38,390 nucleotides of DNA, taken from NCBI GenBank assembly GCA_028288485.1, contig JAQBNO010000005.1, positions 1 to 38,390 on the forward strand, written 5' to 3'. Both the position numbers and the translations under genes were made by a program. The notes beneath the pieces are model-generated. The model saw only the letters and a program-made list of their open reading frames with translations. It ran no database searches and was not told the DNA's origin. Shown piece by piece: positions 13,499-21,724 of this stretch; the first letter of the stretch is position 1; the number at the start of each line of letters is the position of its first letter. Origin of the DNA: Segetibacter sp. GTDB lineage: Bacteria > Bacteroidota > Bacteroidia > Chitinophagales > Chitinophagaceae.

Positions 13499-14831
13499 AT
13501 GAACCGGGAATGGGCAGCAGACGGCCTGCGCGTTTTGTTCTTCAGATATAAAATCTTTGATCAGAAACCTGGAAAAATAAATGAAGCTTTAGAAAAAGAC
13601 CTCGATTTTCTTGGAATGACGGCAATGGATCCGCCAAGAGAAGAGGTAATTGACGCAATCCGGAATGTAAAACAGCAGGCATAAAACCGGTGATGATAAC
13701 AGGCGACCAGCCTCTTACCGCTACTGCAATTGCCGAGCGCCTCGGAATGATCGAACAAGAATCAGGCAGAGTAACAAGTGGTGCCGATGTTGATAAGATG
13801 ACAGAAGAAGAATTTGTCCGCAACATTAAAAACATCTCCGTATATGCCCGTGTATCACCCGGGCAGAAATTAAACATTGTAAAGGCTTTACAAACAAATG
13901 GTGAATCTGTAGCCATGACAGGAGATGGGGTGAATGATGCACCCTCGCTGAAACAGGCAGATATCGGCATAGCTATGGGAATAACCGGAACGGATGTATC
14001 GAAAGAAGCGTTGGACATGATTTTGTTAGACGATAGTTTTGCGACCATTGTTAAAGCAGTACGGGAAGGCAGAAGAATTTATGAGAACATGCTTTTCCAA
14101 AGCCAGTTGTTCAAAGAACAACATTTATCCTTAAGTACGAGGTGCCCTTCGGAACACCTCGAACAAACCGGCAGGCAAAGTGAAAGTGGCCGCAAATTTA
14201 TTCTGTATGTGCTTTCGTGCAACCTCGGCGAAATCCTTACTATTTTCTTCGCGCCTCTCTTTGGCTTAGCCATTCCGTTGCTTCCTATTCATATTCTGTG
14301 GATCAATTTGGTAACGGACGGTTTACCAGGACTTGCGCTTGTAGCAGAACCTGCGGAGAAAGATATCATGAACCGGCCTCCCCGACTGCCTAAAGAAAAT
14401 TTGTTTGCAGGTGGATTAATCCCCAGGATATTACTTACAGGAACATTAATGGCTGTCGCAGCTATTTTTATCGCAATGGTATACGGCAAAGCAGGGTTAC
14501 ACTGTAAGAACGCAGCAAACGGCAGTATTTACAACTTTGTGTTTTGTACAATTAGGTAATGCATTGTCGGTGCGTTCCGTTTACCATTCGTATGTTTTCA
14601 ACCGGTTTATTAGAAAACCGTGGGATGTGGGGGGCAATTATCCTTACGGTTATACTTCAACTACCACTCGTTTACGTACCGTTTTTACAAACGATATTTA
14701 AAACAACTTCTTTAGATGGAGGGATTATTGGAGTTATCCTGGTTGTTACTTTTGCCTGCGTTATATTGATTGAGTTGTTGAAGTATTTGAATAAGCGACG
14801 GTATTTCAGGTTTCAAACAAAGCTCGGGTAG
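13499..14831 (+). pseudogene. Decayed cation (Ca2+/PMA-type) P-type ATPase, N-terminus missing
   Basis: Three overlapping frames together spell the C-terminal half of a P2-type cation ATPase. The first (13499-13684) has EWAADGLRVLFFRYKIFDQ and LDFLGMTAMDPPREE. The second (13690-14559) has the hinge TGDGVNDAPSLKQADIGIAMG and the membrane part up to LLPIHILWINLVTDGLPGLA. The third finishes with WGAIILTVILQLPLVYVPF. Frameshifts lie near 13682 and 14555. The N-terminal domains, including the DKTG phosphorylation site, are absent; 13334-13498 shows no trace of them. A roughly 100-base insertion (14089-14190) adds a foreign in-frame segment. The gene cannot give a working pump. Confidence 0.85.
14089..14190 (+). 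repeat. In-frame inserted palindromic element inside the ATPase pseudogene
   Basis: P2-type ATPases normally read RRIYxNIRKFILYVLSCN here. In this gene about 34 extra residues separate RRIYEN from RKFILYVLSCN. The inserted DNA contains a hairpin, CGAGGTG (14138-14144) paired with CACCTCG (14155-14161), capped by CTTCGG, which in RNA is a stable UUCG tetraloop. The insertion keeps the reading frame, like the protein-coding palindromic elements described in Rickettsia. Its exact ends are uncertain by a few bases. Confidence 0.65.
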
Positions 14832-14837
14832 GCTATA

Positions 14838-14883
14838 AAATTGAAAAGGGAGAAGCATTTGATAGCTTCTCCCTTTTCAATTT
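14838..14883. terminator. Strong bidirectional Rho-independent terminator
   Basis: Two perfect 19-base complementary arms (14838-14856 and 14865-14883) flank the loop atttgata. The stem begins with A/T-rich ends, giving AAA before and TTT after it in both directions. It lies just downstream of the ATPase pseudogene stop on the plus strand and downstream of the 15042-15356 gene on the minus strand. Confidence 0.88.
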
Positions 14884-15041
14884 CCTGTATGTAATCGGCA
14901 GAATAGGATGTTTCAACACCGTCGCTGGTATAGCCCGCTCTCTTTGGCCGCAGAAATTCTATTCCGCCAAACTAATGAACTGCGGTAAAATTATTTAAAT
15001 AAAAGGGGGACCCTACTCTACCTACAAAATAGTAAACGTTT

Positions 15042-15356
15042 TTACTCGCTTACTGAAGCCTCGTTTACCTTTTCTTCAGTTACAGGTGCTTCTTTTGCCT
15101 TTTCTTCTTCTTTAAACTGGATATATAATTTAAAGACTTTTATTTCTTTAGCCTGTTCAGTTTTAGCTTTTGATCCAAAAGAAACGTTGTTTCTTAACGC
15201 TCCAAGTAGTTGGTTTAAAATAGATACTGACGATATCTTCTCGAAGTTTGGAACCATCAAAATTCTATCGATTGAATTCATCATAAGCGAGTTTTCGCGC
15301 CAGTTCAACAGGTGATTAACCCTGCACCATTCTTCAAAATTCTGAAACTTTTCCAT
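15042..15356 (-). CDS. Hypothetical acidic-tail protein
   Basis: I chose the ATG at 15356 (MEKFQNFEEWCRVNHLLNWR) over an upstream in-frame ATG at 15386, because the extra ten residues look like untranslated leader. The 104-residue protein is soluble. A compact helical first part contains two adjacent Met and the motif MVPNFEKISSVSILNQLLGA. The Lys/Glu-rich C-terminal tail (EEEKAKEAPVTEEKVNEA) is probably disordered. I do not recognise the family. It lies downstream of the response regulator on the same strand with a 160-base gap that holds a partial repeat copy, and it ends at the strong terminator 14838-14883. Confidence 0.65.
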   Translation of the reverse strand: MEKFQNFEEWCRVNHLLNWRENSLMMNSIDRILMVPNFEKISSVSILNQLLGALRNNVSFGSKAKTEQAKEIKVFKLYIQFKEEEKAKEAPVTEEKVNEASVSE

Positions 15357-15464
15357 AATGTAAAGTTCAGGAAATTTTGTTAACAAAAGTGTAGGATAAA
15401 TAGTTAAGGATTAAAAATCAGGCAAAAGTGCAAAAAAAGCAGCACAATGGTTTGCAGATGAACG

Positions 15465-15482
15465 GATTGCGACGCAACGATG
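15465..15482 (-). repeat. Dispersed intergenic repeat, partial copy
   Basis: The minus strand reads catcgttgcgtcgcaatc. This matches the first 15 bases of the 24-base repeat before diverging. It lies between the response regulator and the 104-aa gene. Confidence 0.6.
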
Positions 15483-15517
15483 ATCAATTAAAATGCTAAA
15501 GATGGTACCAAAAAAGA

Positions 15518-16573
15518 CTAATATGGTAAATTCCGCAATTTCTTCTCGTCAAGAACAACCACTTTTCCAGTTTGAATCTCTATCAGCTTTTCATCTTTAA
15601 AGTCGCCTAAAGTTCTTATTAGCGACTCGGTTGCAATGCCTATGGACTGGGCCATGTGCTCCCTTGATAAGTTTAACACCGGCTTTGGCTCTTCATTTAA
15701 TTTATACTTGTCGTACAACTGGATAAGGCCATATGCGACTTTTTTACGCAGGGAATTATAAGCGAGGTTGAGCAGGCTTTCCTCTTTTTCGACGATGTTC
15801 TGGGTAATGATCTTGATAAAACTTTGGGCAATCTGCATATCGTTTGACACAAGCTGCAGAAAATCTTCCTTTGGGATATGCATTAAAGTGGTTTCTTCCA
15901 AAACCTGCGCTTCATCTTTATAATTTTCATCTTCCAAAATGGAGGTATATCCAAAAAAGTCGCCCGGACCGTAGATGTTGGTGATGAATTCTTTGCCATC
16001 CTGGTTTGCTTTCGAAACTTTTACCTTGCCATCAACAACGTGGTATACCACTCTTGGGCGCTGGCCTTCTTTGTATAAAATATGCTTTTTATTGTACGTA
16101 TACACTTCCCTTTCGTCGCTGGTCAGCTGCACTTTGCCGGTTTGTTGCGCATGGGCCATAAATTCATTTAACGCTTCGGGTCCTGTGTACTGTTGTTTTA
16201 TTAACTCACTTTTTTTTAACCTTGTTTCGATAGCATTCAATAATTCTATTCCGTCGAAGGGCTTGGTAATGTAATCATCTGCGCCCATCTCCATTCCCCT
16301 TCTGAAATCGGCTTTCTCAGACTTAGCAGTCAGGAAAATAAAAGGAATGGAAGCTGTTTCCTTGTGTTTGCTCAGCAGGTGGTAAACGCCGTAACCGTCA
16401 AGTACCGGCATCATTATGTCGCAAACTACCAGGTCGGGTAGTTCTTTTAAAGCAAGCTCCACCCCTATTTTACCATTTTCTGCAGTAATTACCTTGTAGT
16501 TTGACAGTTCAATTATTTCTGCTGTGTTTTCGCGAACTTCTACATTGTCTTCAATTATTAAAATCTTTTTCAT
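15518..16573 (-). CDS. Response regulator with Crp/Fnr-type output (receiver + cNMP fold + wHTH)
   Basis: The 351-residue protein has three parts. Residues 1-120 are a CheY-like receiver: acidic pocket Glu8-Asp9, phospho-acceptor Asp52 in VVCDIMMPVLDG, Lys104 in TKPFDG. Residues 135-250 are a cyclic-nucleotide-binding fold (ILYKEGQRPRVVYHVVDGKV, YGPGDFFGY). Residues 265-345 are a Crp-type winged helix whose recognition helix contains MAQSIGIATESLIRTLGDF, with Glu316 and Arg320 at the positions that contact the TGA half-site in Crp and Fnr. There is no N-terminal Cys cluster, so it is not an Fe-S Fnr. It overlaps the kinase gene by four bases (ATGA), so the two form a two-component pair. It is the best candidate for the six TGAC-N5-TCA sites in this window. 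Confidence 0.93.
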   Translation of the reverse strand: MKKILIIEDNVEVRENTAEIIELSNYKVITAENGKIGVELALKELPDLVVCDIMMPVLDGYGVYHLLSKHKETASIPFIFLTAKSEKADFRRGMEMGADDYITKPFDGIELLNAIETRLKKSELIKQQYTGPEALNEFMAHAQQTGKVQLTSDEREVYTYNKKHILYKEGQRPRVVYHVVDGKVKVSKANQDGKEFITNIYGPGDFFGYTSILEDENYKDEAQVLEETTLMHIPKEDFLQLVSNDMQIAQSFIKIITQNIVEKEESLLNLAYNSLRKKVAYGLIQLYDKYKLNEEPKPVLNLSREHMAQSIGIATESLIRTLGDFKDEKLIEIQTGKVVVLDEKKLRNLPY

Positions 16574-17865
16574 AAGTCTTTTTGTGCTGCCGCAATGGGC
16601 TGGGGAATGTAAATGGTGAATGTAGAACCTTCATCTAATTTACTGGTCATTTCTATTCTTCCGTTCATTAGTTCAAGGTATTTAGTCACAATGTGCAGGC
16701 CCAGGCCAGTGCCCTGTATATTGACTGCATTTTTTGCGCGAAAGAAGCGTTCAAACAAATGTTGCTGGTCTTCCTCCGAAATCCCAATGCCATTATCCTG
16801 AACAGTAATTATAAAATGATTGTCATCAACAAAAGAAGTGACTCTGATAATGCCGTTTTCGGGGGAAAATTTAATTGCATTTGAAATGAGGTTTATCAAA
16901 ATATTGGTAACTAAATTAGTATCCAGACAAACTATTGTAACAACCGAATTTGTATAAACAATATGCTGCCCGTTTTTTAATAGAGCATCCATCTCCTGCA
17001 TTAAATTCTTAAATAAGCTGTCAATAATTGCGCGTGTAACCATTTTTATATTTGTTTGCACGTGCCCCTCTTCCAGCTTACCAAGCGAAAGGAAATCTTC
17101 CAGTATTCCTTTCATTCCGCTAACCGCACCCTTGATCCTCTGAATGTGTTTGTCAATCTTGGGATCGGGACTAAGCTCGTTGTATTTATCTAAAAGATAG
17201 GCGGATGTAAGAATAGTGCTCAAAGGAGTCCTGAATTCGTGCGATGCCATCGTAACAAACCTCGATTTTAGCTCGCTTAATTCTTTCTCCGTTTCAAAAG
17301 CCTCGTTCAGTTCCTCTTTCGACCTTTCGAGTTCAACCAATGCTTCGCGCAGCATTTTGGTACGGTCCCCTACTGTCTGTTCAAGTTCACTGTTCATTTT
17401 TTTTATTTCGGTTGTAACCATTTCCAGTTCCTGCTTTTGTTCAAGCACAACACCCTCCTGCTTTTTTCGAACCGTAATGTCGATAACAAAAGCAATTACG
17501 AAAGTTTCACCGTTAATGGAATAATGACTGAGGCTGACTTCAACAGGGAAAGTATTTCCGCTCTTATTCAGGGCAAAAAGGTCTCGCCCATGGCCCATCT
17601 CTCTTACCTCCGGGCTTTGATAATATTGTTCGCGGTATTTTACATGCCTTGCCTGCACCGCCTGGGGCAGAAGTGTATCCACAGTCTCGCCGATCAGTTC
17701 TTCCTTGCTATATCCAAACTGGTGCTCAGCAAACTTATTGAAATTTATTATTTTCCCTTCATGGTTTGTTACTACAATTCCAATCGTTGCATAGTTAAAA
17801 AGGGCTTCAAATTGTTCGGTATTGCTAATGTACCTTGATGCTAACTCCTCCCTGGTTTCTGCCAT
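16570..17865 (-). CDS. Soluble PAS-domain sensor histidine kinase, FixL-like candidate
   Basis: The 431-residue protein has no membrane segment. Domains: PAS about 15-132 (FNYATIGIVVTNHEGKIINF), a coiled coil about 135-200, HisKA with His209 in FVTMASHEFRTPLSTI, and HATPase about 310-425 (N-box LINLISNAIKFSP, VQDNGIGI, GTGLGLHIV). In the PAS, His74 (QARHVKY) and Arg94 (GHGRDL) fall where FixL has its proximal haem His and the O2-responsive Arg. This alignment is by eye, and the RHxxY pattern also occurs in non-haem PAS domains. The partner is the overlapping response regulator. A cytoplasmic oxygen, redox or gas sensor is inferred. Confidence 0.92.
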   Translation of the reverse strand: MAETREELASRYISNTEQFEALFNYATIGIVVTNHEGKIINFNKFAEHQFGYSKEELIGETVDTLLPQAVQARHVKYREQYYQSPEVREMGHGRDLFALNKSGNTFPVEVSLSHYSINGETFVIAFVIDITVRKKQEGVVLEQKQELEMVTTEIKKMNSELEQTVGDRTKMLREALVELERSKEELNEAFETEKELSELKSRFVTMASHEFRTPLSTILTSAYLLDKYNELSPDPKIDKHIQRIKGAVSGMKGILEDFLSLGKLEEGHVQTNIKMVTRAIIDSLFKNLMQEMDALLKNGQHIVYTNSVVTIVCLDTNLVTNILINLISNAIKFSPENGIIRVTSFVDDNHFIITVQDNGIGISEEDQQHLFERFFRAKNAVNIQGTGLGLHIVTKYLELMNGRIEMTSKLDEGSTFTIYIPQPIAAAQKDL

Positions 17866-17891
17866 TATTTGCCGTTTAGATTTCAGAAAAA

Positions 17892-18101
17892 CTACAGTAA
17901 ATTCCTGTACTTTCTGTATAAAGCTTTTGAAATCAAAAAATTAGCGGTTAACCAGCGAGCAAAAAAGTCAATTGCAAAACGGGAAGTGTATTGTTCCTTA
18001 AAATAGTTGGTGAACACGGTTAAGAATGAAAGAATGTTTTGGTAGTCAACACTACCTCTTAGTGCAACAGCCGTTGCTTCCGACAGGTCGGAGCGGTTCA
18101 T
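17892..18101 (-). CDS. Possible small protein between the stress protein and the kinase
   Basis: The open frame from 18137 overlaps the end of the universal stress gene. A more likely start is the ATG at 18101 (MNRSDLSEATAVALRGSVDY), giving 69 residues ending LYRKYRNLL. The composition is protein-like, with an amphipathic middle (ILSFLTVFTNYFKEQYTS). I know no family for it. It could be a real member of a uspA-orf-kinase-regulator operon, or untranslated spacer. The evidence is the open frame and the tight spacing (26 bases before the kinase start), nothing more. Confidence 0.35.
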   Translation of the reverse strand: MNRSDLSEATAVALRGSVDYQNILSFLTVFTNYFKEQYTSRFAIDFFARWLTANFLISKALYRKYRNLL

Positions 18102-18126
18102 CTGTTTGTTTTTATAGCAGCATTTC

Positions 18127-19005
18127 TTAAACTGCATACACCGCGTTCGTACTAATCAATTTATTCTCGGCATTTGTACTTTCGCTGATAATAGATGGAA
18201 TAATAAGTAAGGGCACGTGAGAATGAAATACCAGATCTTTCGTTACACTTCTGGTAAAAAGCCTTTCTATTAACGTGTGTTCATGCGGAATAACTGCGAC
18301 CATATCTACTGCATGTTGCTTTACAAAAGTATTCATTGCTTTTGCTACGTTATCTCCCTCAAGATACTCGAAAGTGTAATTTACAAATGAGAGAAAATCT
18401 TTCAGCCTTTCAGGCCGCACAAGTCTTTCAACTGCCTGGTCCATCGACTTTTTAATAACCTTGACAATAAACACCCTGGAATTGAAATTTAGTGCGAGTT
18501 TTTTAAACGGCTTAAGGATATGAATATCAGAATCTTCGTTGATATCGCTTGCGAGTGCAATGGTTTTTGGAATAGAAAATGCTGCTTCTTCAGGCACAAC
18601 GATTACCGGGATGAAAGATTTTTTACATAAATAGGTAACTGTACTACCAAAAAATTTCCTCATTTCTCTTCCGCTTCCTTTCATTCCAACAATAATGTAG
18701 GCTGCGTTTTTTTCTTCCGCAACGGCAAGTATAGAATCGGTGATGGGCCCGTTGTAGCATTCTGTTTCAAGCGCTACAGTTCTTAACGGATCTAGGGCTT
18801 CCGCCTCTTCCAATAACTTTTTAAAATACATCCGCTCGTTATCATCGGGCGAGATAAAAACAGATCCATCGGGATAAACTGCAGGTGCCTGGTATGCAGT
18901 AAACAAAACAACTTTCGCATGAATAGACTTTGCAAGTTTAAATCCATAGAGAGTTGCGGTACGTGCCGCAGCTGAAAAATCGGTGGCGATAAGAATAGTT
19001 TCCAT
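18127..19005 (-). CDS. Tandem-domain universal stress protein (UspA family)
   Basis: The 292-residue protein carries two Usp domains. The first begins METILIATDFSAAARTATLY and ends with the full ATP-binding signature G-2X-G-9X-G(S/T) in GMKGSGREMRKFFGST. The second (about 150-280) ends RSVTKDLVFHSHVPLLIIPS but lacks the glycine signature, so probably only the first domain binds nucleotide. Its promoter (19017-19081) has the same architecture as the cbb3 promoters. This parallels other bacteria in which stress proteins are induced with low-oxygen respiration. The -7 box lies only 12 bases from the ATG, so the leader must be very short. Confidence 0.92.
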   Translation of the reverse strand: METILIATDFSAAARTATLYGFKLAKSIHAKVVLFTAYQAPAVYPDGSVFISPDDNERMYFKKLLEEAEALDPLRTVALETECYNGPITDSILAVAEEKNAAYIIVGMKGSGREMRKFFGSTVTYLCKKSFIPVIVVPEEAAFSIPKTIALASDINEDSDIHILKPFKKLALNFNSRVFIVKVIKKSMDQAVERLVRPERLKDFLSFVNYTFEYLEGDNVAKAMNTFVKQHAVDMVAVIPHEHTLIERLFTRSVTKDLVFHSHVPLLIIPSIISESTNAENKLISTNAVYAV

Positions 19006-19755
19006 AGCTTTTTTTTCAAAACTACTTTCCCGCCTTTGTGATTCTTATGCCTGAAGTTACCGCAGGTTATGACATTGGTCAGTTTTTATTGCTAAACAAC
19101 ACCACCACGTAGCTAAGATTGACCCAAGCAGCGTGGAAATCCCCATATGAAGTTTACTTGTTTGTATTAATCATGTTTAAAATGAATTTTCTCCAGCCAC
19201 CTTTTCCGGCTAAAGATTTACCAATGTGGGCACAAAAGGATAATCAGGAATAACTCCACGGTCTTTGTTTCTTCCTGTTATGGCAAAAGGATGACAAACG
19301 AAGGAAGTATGGGTAGTGCGATCTTGCTGCTTGGCAAATTAAGATCAAGGCGATGCGTTGGGCCACCCCGGGCAGCAAAGCCTGCTGTTTTTGAGTGCCT
19401 GTTTTTTTCAACCAGAATAGCAGGAAACTAACAATAAATCCTGATTGCACCAGGCAAAATAATCGTTTGAAAAAAGCCGGAAGCAAAAATTATGAATGAC
19501 CCGTTAGTGTAAATATCGGTAGGAATTTTTCGTCGTCTTATCGGTAAGGAAGTTATGGGAAAAATTAATAACTATATGAAAAGCTCTAACAGCATTTTCT
19601 GGCGGAACAACAAAAAGGTATGGACAGAAAGATAATTTCGCAGCCGTAAAAACGCCGGATCACATCTCCTCAACAATGGGAATAGTTACCGGATTAAGAA
19701 AAAGTTGTTTAATTTATGTTTCAATCTGCATTTTCATTAAGTATCTTCAAATCTT
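19006..19755. other. Intergenic region, no gene seen beyond the uspA promoter
   Basis: The first 80 bases hold the regulated uspA promoter. The rest (about 19085-19755) has no frame with recognisable protein features. A weak hairpin, CAGCA-aagcc-TGCTG followed by TTTTT, lies near 19373-19392. I see nothing else that I can name. Confidence 0.55.
19017..19081 (-). promoter_or_regulatory. Regulated promoter of the universal stress gene
   Basis: On the minus strand TGACCAATGTCA (19081-19070), a near-perfect palindrome with TGAC and GTCA ends, precedes the -7 box TAGTTTTG (19024-19017). The centre, 19075.5, is 58.5 bases from the box end, identical to the other five promoters. Confidence 0.85.
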
Positions 19756-21258
19756 ATGAAACAGATCCTGTTATTCGGCGCCGGTAAATCTGCAACGGTT
19801 CTTATTCAATACCTGAAAGAGCTGGCGTCTGCAAATCATTATTATGTTACTGTCGCGGACGGGAATTTGGAAAATGCAGAGTCGAAAGTCGGCGCTCATT
19901 CTTTGGTAAAAGCTGTAAAATCCGACGTAGAAGACGAGGAGGAAAGAGCTGGATTGATACAGAAAGCAGATGTCGTTATTTCTTTACTGCCGCCTTCACT
20001 TCATTATCCCGTAGCATTAGACTGCCTGAAGTTTAGCAAGCACCTTCTTACTGCCTCTTACATTGATGAAAAAATACAGGCACTCAAGCCGCAAATAGAA
20101 AGTAAAAACCTGCTGTTCCTTTGCGAGATGGGCCTCGATCCCGGGCTAGACCATATGAGTGCTATGCAGCTTATTCATCGTATAAAAAATATCGGGGGAA
20201 ATATAACCTCCTTTAAATCTCACTGTGGCGGCCTGGTTGCTCCCGAGTGTGACGATAACCCGTGGCATTATAAAATAAGCTGGAATCCGCAAAACGTTGT
20301 TTCAGCCGGAAAAGCAGGTGCAGTTTTCAGGGAAAATGGCAAGGATAAGAAGGTCGCTTACGAGCAACTGTTTGTTTCAACAAACGTGGTTAAAGTAAAC
20401 GATGAAATGTCGCTGGCATACTATCCAAACCGTGATTCGCTCAGCTACCTTCCCCTGTATGAATTGGAAGATATAAAAACATTTATACGTACTACCCTAC
20501 GTCATCCCGATTTTTGCTTTGGCTGGAAAAATATCATAGATCTAAAGCTAACCGATGAAACAATCGAGTATTATACAAATGGTCTTTCTATAGCAGATTT
20601 CTTCAAGCTTCATTTCGACAGGTATGGTTTTAACGACTGGTTAAACGAAATGCTCTCCACCCGTCTCTCCGTTGCCAAAGATTTGATGGAAAACCTCGTT
20701 CAACTGATAGAAGCTGAGAACGAATTGAATATTAAGGGCGAAGCACCAGATGAAAGCATCATGCTGGTAAACGAAAATGGAGAATTAAATACGGTTGAAG
20801 TGGATGACGTAAAAGGAAAAGCTTCAGCAACCCTGGCAGTTAAAATGCACGAAGCAAGTCTTATTCTCAAGCAGCTCTTCTTTTTAGGTCTCGACAGCGA
20901 TGAGTTGATAAACAGGGGTACACAGTCGGTGGCCCAATTGCTCCAGTTCATCCTGGAGAAAAATTTAAAATTGCAGGAGAACGATAAAGACATGGTGGTA
21001 ATGCTGCACGAAATAGAATACGAGACAGCCGGTTCGACCAATAATTTAAAAAGCAGCCTTATCGTTAAAGGTGAAGATAATGTGCACACCGCAATGGCTA
21101 AAACGGTAGGCTTGCCACTGGGCATTGCTGCAAAACTTATTCTCGACGGCACCATAACTACAACGGGACTACATATCCCGATCTTACCAAATATTTATAA
21201 TCCGGTATTAAAAGCGCTTGAGAAGCACGGAGTTGTTTTTGAAGAAAAAATAGAGTAA
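19756..21258 (+). CDS. Saccharopine dehydrogenase-family oxidoreductase
   Basis: The 500-residue protein opens with a Rossmann motif (LLFGAGKSATVLIQYL, residues 5-20). It continues with the family motifs ADVVISLLPPSLHYPVA and LCEMGLDPGLDHMSAMQ, then the substrate-domain segment FKSHCGGLVAPECDDNPWHY. The C-terminus returns to the Rossmann domain (LLQFILEKNLKL, MVVMLHEIEYE, AKTVGLPLGIAAKLILDG). Saccharopine reductases/dehydrogenases interconvert saccharopine with aminoadipate semialdehyde and glutamate in lysine metabolism. An acidic stretch around residues 315-355 looks longer than in close relatives I know. The substrate is not proven. Complete, single gene. Confidence 0.88.
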   Translation: MKQILLFGAGKSATVLIQYLKELASANHYYVTVADGNLENAESKVGAHSLVKAVKSDVEDEEERAGLIQKADVVISLLPPSLHYPVALDCLKFSKHLLTASYIDEKIQALKPQIESKNLLFLCEMGLDPGLDHMSAMQLIHRIKNIGGNITSFKSHCGGLVAPECDDNPWHYKISWNPQNVVSAGKAGAVFRENGKDKKVAYEQLFVSTNVVKVNDEMSLAYYPNRDSLSYLPLYELEDIKTFIRTTLRHPDFCFGWKNIIDLKLTDETIEYYTNGLSIADFFKLHFDRYGFNDWLNEMLSTRLSVAKDLMENLVQLIEAENELNIKGEAPDESIMLVNENGELNTVEVDDVKGKASATLAVKMHEASLILKQLFFLGLDSDELINRGTQSVAQLLQFILEKNLKLQENDKDMVVMLHEIEYETAGSTNNLKSSLIVKGEDNVHTAMAKTVGLPLGIAAKLILDGTITTTGLHIPILPNIYNPVLKALEKHGVVFEEKIE

Positions 21259-21724
21259 AGTGTGCGCACAGAAAACACGGACATCGCTGAAAGAGATGGT
21301 TGTTTTTACAAAAAAGTTGCGGAAGATTTATGGTACAGCATTAGTTTTCATAGCATCCTCGTTGCTTCCGATACATCGGAAGGTTTCAACTTTTCATTTT
21401 CAATTGAACTGTAGGGAACAGTTTTTATCCTGAACTTGTCGACACGCGTCAGCGGCACAGTCGAACCGTCACAATCGGTTGTAACCAAATAATTTGGAGC
21501 GTTTTTAACACCAGATCTTAAAGTTTACATTCAAAACTGGTTCTGTTTGTAAGCTGGATCAACTTTATCAACATCCTTCGTGGTAACGGGACAGGTTGTG
21601 TTACTTACCGCGACTTGTGTATCTACGTTCGACCTATTGATAAGTATCAATTGTTATTTTTCTTCGGAAGTGATTGCGTGAAACCTTTTAGGCATAATTT
21701 TCTGATGGGAGACTAAAAAGCCTT
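21259..21724. other. Intergenic region with a degenerate repeat
   Basis: No gene is visible. Bases 21333-21368 resemble the extended dispersed repeat (agttttcatagcatcctcgt), but the core is degenerate. A tcctgaacttgtcga oligomer of the kind scattered in intergenic DNA of this window follows near 21428. Confidence 0.5.

Noticed and set aside
14838-14883. Long perfect inverted repeat considered as an IS terminal repeat
   Set aside because: The arms are only eight bases apart with A/T flanks and lie at the ends of two convergent genes, so a terminator explains it better.
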